Of a DNA stretch of 64,000 nucleotides, positions 17,747-25,256 are shown one piece after another (the first letter of the stretch is position 1; each line of letters begins with the position of its first letter). The notes below the pieces were generated by a model. The model worked only from the letters and a program-made list of their open reading frames with translations. It was not told the origin of the DNA and made no database searches. The position numbers and the translations under genes were made by a program. The DNA comes from Phycisphaeraceae bacterium (GTDB lineage Bacteria; Planctomycetota; Phycisphaerae; Phycisphaerales; UBA1924). The DNA lies in contig JAJTHN010000013.1 of the NCBI GenBank assembly GCA_021297895.1, positions 1 through 64,000 on the forward strand. The letters run 5' to 3'.

Positions 17747-18469
17747 TCAGGCGCGACGACGACGCATCGCGACCAGGCCACCCAGGCCCATCAGAGCCGC
17801 GGCCCCGGGGGTCGGGACGAGCTTGACGTTGCCGGAGAACGAGGCGTTGGCCTGGAAGTTGGCGAAGATGCCCTGACCGTTCACCAGCGCGGCGGGAGGC
17901 TGGCCGCCGGTGAGGATGTCGGTCAGCGAGAACGAGCCTTCCTGAGCCGCAACGCCGTTGACCAGGTCGGGGCTGGCGATCGTGCGGCCGGGCAGGAGGA
18001 GGGCCTGGAGCGGGGAGCCGAGCGTGTAGCCCAGGCCGTCCAGATCCGAGAACAGGAACGAGTTCGTACCGGAGAACCGGACGAAGGAGCCGCCGCTGGC
18101 GTCAGCGCGGAGAATGTCCACGTTCTCGTTGTTGGCGTCGTAGATGCGGAAGAAGCCGCGGAGGGGAGCGACAAAGTTGCCGCCGCCGATCGGGGTCGCC
18201 TGGCCCAGGATGAGATTCATCTCCATCCGGGCGTTGGTGAACAGAGCGGAGAAGCTGTTGGGCTCGGAGCTGCCGTCGACCAGGAACCGCAGGACTGCGG
18301 ACTTATCGTACGTGAGCTGCCCAGTGCCCGGACCGGCGATGTTGTTCGCCGTGTGCGTGACCTGACGGCCATTGATCGGGTCAGCGAACGAGAAGGACAG
18401 GTCGGCGTGAGCCGCCCCGGCAATTGAGGCCACCAACAGGGTGGCGGAAACCGCGCGAAGAATCGACAT
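17747..18469 (-). CDS. PEP-CTERM-type secreted protein
   Basis: Encodes 240 residues. The signal peptide MSILRAVSATLLVASIAGAAHA is followed by a beta-rich domain (LSFSFADPINGRQVTHT..., GFFRIYDANNEN). The C-terminal tripartite sorting signal is VPTP, then a hydrophobic stretch GAAALMGLGGLVA, then MRRRRA. Such signals are cut by an exosortase during export to the envelope or biofilm matrix. The ATG at 18469 has GGGAG six bases upstream; upstream in-frame codons were rejected. It is a paralogue of the next gene upstream, sharing layout and many motifs, and has its own terminator. No exosortase gene is in this window. Confidence 0.85.
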   Translation of the reverse strand: MSILRAVSATLLVASIAGAAHADLSFSFADPINGRQVTHTANNIAGPGTGQLTYDKSAVLRFLVDGSSEPNSFSALFTNARMEMNLILGQATPIGGGNFVAPLRGFFRIYDANNENVDILRADASGGSFVRFSGTNSFLFSDLDGLGYTLGSPLQALLLPGRTIASPDLVNGVAAQEGSFSLTDILTGGQPPAALVNGQGIFANFQANASFSGNVKLVPTPGAAALMGLGGLVAMRRRRA

Positions 18470-18666
18470 AAGACACTCCCTTTCCGTCGAGCTTCCGCCC
18501 GAAAGATCCACAAACTGCCCGCCGCCGACGGGGAGAGACCCGCCATGACGGCCGACACGACACCAGAGTTTAGTACCAAAGTGGCACAAGGCCAGCTACT
18601 TCGGAACACAATCTTGCGCAGAAGTCACAGATACCCCTTTTTGGGGGTATCCGACCGGCGATGAAT

Positions 18667-18702
18667 GCAAAAAGCCGCGATCGGATAGACCGATCGCGGC
18701 TT
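18667..18702 (-). terminator. Rho-independent terminator of second PEP-CTERM gene
   Basis: Perfect 13-bp stem AAGCCGCGATCGG / CCGATCGCGGCTT (18672-18684 with 18690-18702), 5-base loop, then a TTTTTGC run on the minus strand. Confidence 0.88.
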
Positions 18703-18738
18703 GACTAGCGAAAAAAAGCCACGTTAAGGCGGAGGCAA

Positions 18739-19416
18739 TCAGCGGCGGCGACGAGTCGCAACCAGGCCACCAATGGCCATGAGGGCCGCGGCACCGGGGG
18801 TCGGGATGATCGTCACCGAGCCGGTGAAGGCCGTATCAGCCGTAAACGACGGGACCATGCCCGCACCGATGTTCAGCGGCGCACCGCTCGGAGCGCGGAC
18901 GTTGGTCAGGGTGAACACGCCGTCCTGGACCGGGGAGGTCGGAACGCGGCCCGGGGCCAGCAGGGCGATTAAATCGGCCCCGAAGGTGTAGACCAGGCCG
19001 ACGGGGTCCGAGAACAGCAGAGCGTTCGACGAGCCGAAACGGACGAACGCACCCGAACCCGCGTCGCCACGGAGGATGTCGTTGCCGGTGTCGGCGTTAT
19101 AGATCCGGAAAAAGCCGCTCAGCGGGGCGGAAACGACGCCCATGAACGACGACGCAGTGCCGATGGCCATGTCCAGCTCCATACGCGCGTTGGGGAACGC
19201 GGTCAGGAACGGGGTGGGCTCGGTGGCACCGTTGACGATGAAGTTCAGCACCGCCGACGAGTTGTACGTCAGCCGGCCGACACCGGGGGAGGTGCCATTC
19301 GTCGTGTTGGTGATCTCGCCGGGAGTGGCGTCGGAAAACGTGAAGGACAAATCAGCAGACGCCGCACCTGCCGAAGAGAGCAGGGCCAAAGCCGAAACAG
19401 CAAGTGATCGCATCAT
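18739..19416 (-). CDS. PEP-CTERM-type secreted protein, paralogue
   Basis: Encodes 225 residues with signal peptide MMRSLAVSALALLSSAGAASA, a beta-rich domain like its neighbour (LSFTFSDATPGEI, GFFRIYNADTGND, LLFSDPVGLVYTFG) and the C-terminal signal IPTPGAAALMAIGGLVATRRRR. Two adjacent ATG codons (19416 and 19413) are possible starts, with GAGAAGAG just upstream. The separate terminator argues that the two paralogues are transcribed independently. Function is unknown; surface or matrix localisation by exosortase is inferred. Confidence 0.85.
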   Translation of the reverse strand: MMRSLAVSALALLSSAGAASADLSFTFSDATPGEITNTTNGTSPGVGRLTYNSSAVLNFIVNGATEPTPFLTAFPNARMELDMAIGTASSFMGVVSAPLSGFFRIYNADTGNDILRGDAGSGAFVRFGSSNALLFSDPVGLVYTFGADLIALLAPGRVPTSPVQDGVFTLTNVRAPSGAPLNIGAGMVPSFTADTAFTGSVTIIPTPGAAALMAIGGLVATRRRR

Positions 19417-19602
19417 CTCTTCTCGGACTTGCTTTCGCGAGACATTTTGCGGTTTCCACATACCGCGGTGAGAAAACATATCACGAGTTTCTGAAAACTC
19501 AAAGATACGGGACGAGAAATCTCACAGATACGGACGTTCACACGAACGGCATAAGGGCTTTCCGAACCGAACAAGCCCTCGCCCAGCCAGAGTTATCCAG
19601 AC

Positions 19603-21375
19603 TCACACAACAATACCAAACAAAGACAGAGCGGATGCGTGATCGATTCTCGTTCGGACGATTTGGCCAAGCATGGAATCGGGCGCGACACCGGTGGGCG
19701 GCTCGAAGAGCACGATGAGGTCCCCTTCGGTTCGGCCCTGGAGCTGGACTGCGCCTCGCCGCTCGGCCGCGCCGCCGGCATCAGCACCCACGCTCGGCAT
19801 CGCCGCCGCGTCCGTGCTGGTCTCGGCCTTGCCGCGGGCCGAGAGCGCGACGCCCCCCACTGTCAGCGCGACCCCGCCGGGACTGGTGCTGCACGCACCG
19901 CTTGCATCGACCTTGCGGGCGGCCTTTTGCTCTTTGCGCGAGAGGCCCTGCACGAACACGTCGAGCGTCTGGCCGACGAACGAGCGGGAAACCTCGTCGG
20001 AAATCGTGTTCTGGATCGCCAGCAGTTCGTTGTTTCGGCGGCGTTTGACCTCGTCGGGCACATCATCGACCAGGTTCTTCTCGGCGATCGTGCCGGGCCG
20101 CGGCGAGTACTTGAAGATGAAGCAGTTCTTGTACCGCACACGCCGGAGCAGATCGGCGGTGGCCTGATGGTCGGCGTCGGTCTCACCCGGAAAGCCCACG
20201 ATGATGTCTCCGGCGAGCGTGAGCGGTCGCCCGATTTCCGGCTGATGCAGGAATGAGCGGGCGCGATCGATGAACTCGAGATACTCGCCGACGGTGTAGC
20301 CGCGGTTCATGGCGCGGAGCATGGTGTCCGAACCACTCTGCGCCGGGACGTGCAGATACCGGCAGATCCGGGGGCAGTCCCGCATGACCTGGAGGATGTC
20401 ATCGCCGAACGATCTCGGGAAACTGGTCACAAATCGGAGCCGCTTGATGGCGGGAACCTGCTCGTGAATGCGGTGCAAAAGGTCGGCGAAACTGGTGACG
20501 TGCTCGCCCTTTTCGAGCTTGTAGGGGTCGTGGTGGATGCCGTGCTTGTGTGTGTATGCCCGGCCCTTCTGGGGCTGAATCACGCCGTCGATGGTCACGG
20601 CGTGGTCATGCTCAAATCGGTAGTGATTGACGGTCTGACCAAGCAGGGTGACCTCGATGACGCCGGCATCGGCCAGTCGCTTGCACTCATCGATGATGTG
20701 CTCGGGCGGGCGGTGGACCTCCGCGCCGCGCGTGAACGGCACGACGCAGTACGTGCAGAACTTATTGCAGCCGCGGGTGATGCGGACGTACGCGGAGCCC
20801 TGATGATCGTCGGGCGAGGTGGCGCGGGAAAGGTCCAGCAATTCAAGGGAATCCGCCGCGGCGGCCAGGGTGCTGCTTCGCCGGTTGGTGGTACCGTGTG
20901 ATCCCGCGCCGTGCAGCGCGACCTGGCGCGCCGAGCGCAATCGGCTCACATCGGGCTTCTCATCCTCGGGCGTCGCGGCGAGTTCCTGAACGCTCTCATC
21001 GCTGAGCAGGCTCGCCCGCGTGCGCAGGGCGTTATCGAGCAACCCGGGGAGTTTGTCGAGTTCCGCCGGGCCGATGAGCACATCGACAACGGGCATGCGC
21101 TTGATCAGGGCCTCGCCCTCTCGCTCGGCCATGCAGCCCAGCACGCCGACGACCAGCGCGGGCTGGCGGGCCTTGCGCAGGGCAAGTTCGCCCAGGCGCG
21201 ACCAGACCTTCTGCTCGGCGTGCTCGCGCACGGAGCACGTGTTGTACAGCACCACGTCGGCCTGATCGCTCTCGGGTGTGAAGGTGTACCCGAGTGTCCG
21301 CAACTGGCTGGAAACCAGTTGCGAATCCAGTTCGTTCATCTGACAGCCGAAGGTCTCGAGGTACACGCGGGGCAT
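19603..21375 (-). CDS. miaB: tRNA-2-methylthio-N6-dimethylallyladenosine synthase
   Basis: Encodes 590 residues. MiaB adds a methylthio group to i6A37 of tRNAs, using two 4Fe-4S clusters. The UPF0004 domain is at the N-terminus (YLETFGCQMNELDS, NTCSVREHAE, GVLGCMAERE). The radical SAM motif GCNKFCTYCVVPF follows near residue 205, and a TRAM-like tail ends the protein. It is longer than the usual 440-480 residues. Extra sequence lies between the Fe-S and radical SAM domains (about 125-195), within the SAM domain (an HDHAVTIDGVIQPQKGRAYT stretch) and in the tail (about 490-550, Ala/Gly-rich). The mostly low-complexity character of these inserts suggests surface loops. Confidence 0.92.
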   Translation of the reverse strand: MPRVYLETFGCQMNELDSQLVSSQLRTLGYTFTPESDQADVVLYNTCSVREHAEQKVWSRLGELALRKARQPALVVGVLGCMAEREGEALIKRMPVVDVLIGPAELDKLPGLLDNALRTRASLLSDESVQELAATPEDEKPDVSRLRSARQVALHGAGSHGTTNRRSSTLAAAADSLELLDLSRATSPDDHQGSAYVRITRGCNKFCTYCVVPFTRGAEVHRPPEHIIDECKRLADAGVIEVTLLGQTVNHYRFEHDHAVTIDGVIQPQKGRAYTHKHGIHHDPYKLEKGEHVTSFADLLHRIHEQVPAIKRLRFVTSFPRSFGDDILQVMRDCPRICRYLHVPAQSGSDTMLRAMNRGYTVGEYLEFIDRARSFLHQPEIGRPLTLAGDIIVGFPGETDADHQATADLLRRVRYKNCFIFKYSPRPGTIAEKNLVDDVPDEVKRRRNNELLAIQNTISDEVSRSFVGQTLDVFVQGLSRKEQKAARKVDASGACSTSPGGVALTVGGVALSARGKAETSTDAAAMPSVGADAGGAAERRGAVQLQGRTEGDLIVLFEPPTGVAPDSMLGQIVRTRIDHASALSLFGIVV

Positions 21376-21453
21376 AGGAGAGAAGGATAGGAGCGGGTGC
21401 GTCCGGCGCGGCCGGGGGCAGCCGGCAGCGGACCTTCCGCGTGTTGCGTTGTC

Positions 21454-22917
21454 CTAGTCCTCCGCTCGCTCACCCTCGGGAGCCATCTTGACGATCCGGG
21501 GGTCGAAGCGGGCGACCACGTCGATCAGATCGCTCTGCGCGGCGATCACGGCGTGGATGTCCTTGTAGACGCCCGGGGCCTCGTCGATCCCTGCGGAAAG
21601 CAGTTCGACGCCGCCGGCCTCGAGCTCACGCCGAACATTGCCCCAGACGAACGCCTCGCGGGCGCGCGTGCGCGACATGACCCGGCCCGCACCGTGGCTG
21701 GCCGAGGCGAGCGATGCCGTCTCGCCCTTGCCGCGGACGACGAACCCCGGGGCGTTCATCGAGCCGGGGATCACGCCAAGAACGCCTTCGCCCGCGGGGG
21801 TTGCGCCCTTTCGGTGTACGACGACCTCGCGACGGCCCAGACCGGCGATGTCGTGCGTCTCCAGCCACGCGAAGTTGTGGTGGTTCTCGATGTCCAGCAG
21901 CCGCGTTGCGCCGAGTTCACGCGCGATCGAGTCGTGGATGCACGCGTGGTTCGCCGCGGCGTACTGGCCCATGAGGTTCATCGCCATCCAATACTCGCGT
22001 CCGGGCTCGGAGTCCAGATCCAGCCACGCGAGCCTGCGGAGCGCAGGGTCCAGGTGCGGATGCAGGTCCATCGCGATCCTGGAGTAGTGATCGCAGACCG
22101 CAGCGCCCGTGCCGCGGGAGCCGGAGTGCGAAAGGAGCGCGAGATACTGGCCCGGCGCAAGGCCGTTGAGCAGCGCGGGGTCGGCGGCGGTCTTCGCGTG
22201 CTCATCGGTGATCGTCAGAACGCCCCACTCGACGAAGTGGTTGCCGCTGCCGGAAGTCCCCAGTTGTGCGCGGGCCTTGTCTTTCAGCCTGCGGGTGACG
22301 GGCGAAACGGTCCAGTCGGCATCAAGGACGTCGTGCTCGTGGGGCTTTTGGAACTCCGCGCCGACACCGAAGCGCGTGCACGATTCGATCGCGCGCACGA
22401 GCGCTCGTCGGCGGGCGGCATCGGCGAGGGCCTGCGCGGGGATGTCGAGCACGCTGAGCTTCATTCGGCACGCGATGTCGACACCCACTGCGTACGGAAT
22501 GACGCTGTTGACCGTCGCCAGCACGCCGCCGATGGGCAGGCCGTAGCCGACGTGCGCATCGGGCATGAGCGCGCACGCGGCAGAGATCGGCAGTCGGCAC
22601 GCGTCGCGGGCCTGGTCCATCGCCGCGGCGTCGATGGCCAGACGCGGATCATCGAGCCCCCAGACGTTCAGCGGCGCGGGCTGATCGCGCTTCGGCTCGG
22701 GGGTCCGCTGAGACTCGGGCGTACCGACGAGTGCGCGGGCGAACGGACCGAGCACCTCATCGCTCACGAACTGACCCGGCCGGGCCAGCAGATTGGTGAT
22801 GGTTTCGCGGACATCATGCCGCGATCGCCCCGCCTTGGCGAGGTCCGCACAGGTCGCGGCGGCGAGCTTGAGCAGCGCCTTGGGGACACCGAGATTGTCG
22901 AGTTCACGCGCCTTCAT
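21454..22917 (-). CDS. rtcB: RtcB-family RNA-splicing ligase
   Basis: Encodes 487 residues. RtcB joins 2',3'-cyclic-phosphate or 3'-phosphate RNA ends to 5'-OH ends with GTP and Mn2+. Signatures visible: MPDAHVGYGLPIGG and GVDIACRM (metal-binding Asp and Cys), GTSGSGNHFVEWG, LLSHSGSRGTG, and ASHGAGRVMSR with the guanylylated His. ATG 22917 follows AGAGGTG. No archease or RtcA gene is adjacent, so it may act in RNA repair rather than splicing. It ends with TAG. Confidence 0.92.
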   Translation of the reverse strand: MKARELDNLGVPKALLKLAAATCADLAKAGRSRHDVRETITNLLARPGQFVSDEVLGPFARALVGTPESQRTPEPKRDQPAPLNVWGLDDPRLAIDAAAMDQARDACRLPISAACALMPDAHVGYGLPIGGVLATVNSVIPYAVGVDIACRMKLSVLDIPAQALADAARRRALVRAIESCTRFGVGAEFQKPHEHDVLDADWTVSPVTRRLKDKARAQLGTSGSGNHFVEWGVLTITDEHAKTAADPALLNGLAPGQYLALLSHSGSRGTGAAVCDHYSRIAMDLHPHLDPALRRLAWLDLDSEPGREYWMAMNLMGQYAAANHACIHDSIARELGATRLLDIENHHNFAWLETHDIAGLGRREVVVHRKGATPAGEGVLGVIPGSMNAPGFVVRGKGETASLASASHGAGRVMSRTRAREAFVWGNVRRELEAGGVELLSAGIDEAPGVYKDIHAVIAAQSDLIDVVARFDPRIVKMAPEGERAED

Positions 22918-22965
22918 GGTCACCTCTCGTGCGCCGAGAAGTGTGCCCGAACGGCGCGTCGGGGG

Positions 22966-23907
22966 TCAGAGCCAGCCGAGTTTCTTCAGGTCGTTGGTCG
23001 GATCGTCGTAACTGCACGAGCCGAAGCAGATGGCGAAGTTCTCTCTGGCGTGTTCGACATCCTTGACGCTCATGGCGCTGCCTCGCCAGGAAAGACCGGA
23101 ATCGTCGAACCTGAACGCGTCGGGCGATTGCTCGCGGATGACCTCGACGACCTTTTCGGCCGGGATTCGATCCGCGCACAGCAGGCTCGCGGCGACGAAC
23201 ACGTTCAGGAAGCCGTGCATCATGCCCGTCGGCGAGTTGGGCTCGTACGTGAGCGCCTGAACACTGCGGATCGGGTGGTGCAGCCCGGCGGTGGCCTTGA
23301 ACGGGACCTCGCCGGCGTGCATGACCGTGATGAACTCGGCGATCTTCTCCGCCGGCGGGAACATCTCGGGGGTCACGCCGCCGGTGCGGATCTTGGCACC
23401 GAAGCCGGTGCCCGCAAGGGCCGCGGCGAAACCGCGGATGTCGCCGTCGAGCGGGAACTCGATGAAGGGGAAGAGATCCTCCGGGAGCATCTCGACCGCC
23501 GCGTCGACGATGTCGGGCGTCTGGGCCTTGATCTCGACGGTATCGACCACCGCGGTGTGGGCGTGCTTGTGGCTGCTGGTGCCGTTCTGGTGGGCCTGAT
23601 TGAACCGGTCGATGGCGTCGAGATTCTCCTCGATCTTGCCGTCGATCAGCACCGTCAGTCGCCACGGCATCGGCGGGGCCTGCTCGTCGCGCTCGGGGAT
23701 CTGCTTGAGGTAGCGGTCCGCGGCGGAGGAGAACTCGCCCAATCGCGAAACGGGCACCACGAAGCGGGCCAGCCCATAGGCGTGGTCGCTCTCGAGATGC
23801 CGCGCGAACGCCTCGACAGCACGCGGCATGTCGAGTTTCGCGGGCGGAAAGAGACCCGCGTAGTCGACCAGTTCCTTCATCAATGCCTTGATCGCGGCGG
23901 ATGCCAT
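22966..23907 (-). CDS. Conserved hypothetical protein
   Basis: Encodes 313 residues, cytoplasmic, no signal or membrane segment. The alternation of helices and strands (VEIKAQTP; FPFIEFPLDGDIRGFAAAL; GAKIRTGGVTPEMFPP; VPFKATAGLHHPIR) suggests a TIM-barrel-like enzyme, and the TAGLHHPIR segment might be catalytic. I do not recognise a named family. It sits 48 bases upstream of rtcB on the same strand and downstream of mnmA, so co-transcription with RNA-modification genes is possible. Confidence 0.75.
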   Translation of the reverse strand: MASAAIKALMKELVDYAGLFPPAKLDMPRAVEAFARHLESDHAYGLARFVVPVSRLGEFSSAADRYLKQIPERDEQAPPMPWRLTVLIDGKIEENLDAIDRFNQAHQNGTSSHKHAHTAVVDTVEIKAQTPDIVDAAVEMLPEDLFPFIEFPLDGDIRGFAAALAGTGFGAKIRTGGVTPEMFPPAEKIAEFITVMHAGEVPFKATAGLHHPIRSVQALTYEPNSPTGMMHGFLNVFVAASLLCADRIPAEKVVEVIREQSPDAFRFDDSGLSWRGSAMSVKDVEHARENFAICFGSCSYDDPTNDLKKLGWL

Positions 23908-23979
23908 GGGGGGAATGCTAGCGCGTTGACGGCACGACTTGAAGTACCTTCAGCGCAATGCGCCAATCTTGGCGCATAC

Positions 23980-25179
23980 TCACCCGATTCGGCGTGCCCG
24001 GGCGATCCAGCCGCCGCCCACCAGCCGGTCCGTTCGATCGAAGATCACGATCGCCTGACCCGGCGCGACCGCCTCCTGCGGCTCGTCGAACCGCACCTCC
24101 AGCCACGAGTCCCGCCCTGAGTAGTTCGGCGCATCCGACGGGATCTCGGCCGGGGCCGTTGCCAGCGCCCGCACGCTCGCGGGAACGGGGTCTGCGTTGG
24201 AGCGGAACTGCGCCAGACAGGGCGTCCAGTCCCGCGGCACCTGGTCATCACTCACGAGCCAGTTTGCCTCACCGGCGATGCACGACTGAGCCAGAAGGTG
24301 CTCGCGCTGGCCCACCGTGACGGTGTTTGCTCCGGGATCGCGATCGATGACGAAGATCGGGTGCCCCAACGCTACGCCGATGCCGCGGCGCTGGCCGATG
24401 GTGAATCGGTGCTGGCCGGCGTGCCGGCCCAGAACCCTTCCGTCGGCATCGATGATGTTGCCCGGGGTGGCGGCGTCGGGCCGCTGACGCTCGACGAATC
24501 CTGCGTAGTCGTTGTCGGGAATGAAGCAGATTTCCTGACTATCGGGCTTGTTGAACACCGGCAGGCCGAGGCGTCTGGCATGCTCGCGGACATCGGGCTT
24601 GCGCATCGCGCCGATCGGCAGGAGCATTTGCCCGAGTCGATCACGCGGCACGCCGAAAAGCACGTACGACTGGTCCTTATCGAGGTCGAGCCCTCGCATC
24701 AGCGCGGGTTGGCCATCCGGCCCGGGCTGCACGCGCGCGTAGTGACCGGTGGCGACAAGATCGGCGTCGATCTGGCGGGCGTAATCGTGGAGTTTGCCGA
24801 ACTTGAGCCAGTCGTTGCAGCGGACGCAGGGGTTCGGCGTGCGGCCCGAGGTGTACTCCTGCGCGAAGTACTCCATGATCCGCCCGAAGTCCTTCTTGAA
24901 ATTCACGACGTAGAACGGGATGCCAAGGCCCGCGGCGACGAGTCGCGCATCCGCCGCGTCGTTGATCGAGCAGCAGCCCTGATGCCCGACCTTCAGCGGC
25001 TTGGCGCACGCCGCGGGCGTGGCGTCGGCGATGAGTTCATCGAGCGACTCGCCCGGCGAGCCGAGCCGCATGAAGACCCCGACGACGTCGTACCCGCGCT
25101 CGAGCAGCAACGCCGCGGCGACGGAGCTATCGACCCCGCCGGACATGGCCAAGAGCACTTTTTGGCGACGCGCGGACAT
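23980..25179 (-). CDS. mnmA: tRNA-specific 2-thiouridylase
   Basis: Encodes 399 residues. MnmA thiolates U34 of tRNA Lys, Glu and Gln. The PP-loop SGGVDSSVAA is at residues 13-22. The catalytic Cys pair is in TPNPCVRCNDWLKFG and in QSCIAGEANWL, and the family segment DKDQSYVLFG is present. A Cys-containing insert early in the protein (AACAKPLKVGHQGCCSINDAADAR) resembles that of other bacterial homologues. It starts at ATG 25179. It lies with miaB and rtcB in a minus-strand run devoted to RNA. Confidence 0.93.
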   Translation of the reverse strand: MSARRQKVLLAMSGGVDSSVAAALLLERGYDVVGVFMRLGSPGESLDELIADATPAACAKPLKVGHQGCCSINDAADARLVAAGLGIPFYVVNFKKDFGRIMEYFAQEYTSGRTPNPCVRCNDWLKFGKLHDYARQIDADLVATGHYARVQPGPDGQPALMRGLDLDKDQSYVLFGVPRDRLGQMLLPIGAMRKPDVREHARRLGLPVFNKPDSQEICFIPDNDYAGFVERQRPDAATPGNIIDADGRVLGRHAGQHRFTIGQRRGIGVALGHPIFVIDRDPGANTVTVGQREHLLAQSCIAGEANWLVSDDQVPRDWTPCLAQFRSNADPVPASVRALATAPAEIPSDAPNYSGRDSWLEVRFDEPQEAVAPGQAIVIFDRTDRLVGGGWIARARRIG

Positions 25180-25256
25180 GAGGCGGGATGGTAGAGCGCA
25201 CCGCCGGCGTAGGGGCTCGCGGGCGCCAGATCGGCCCGCGAGCCTTGGTTCACGGA

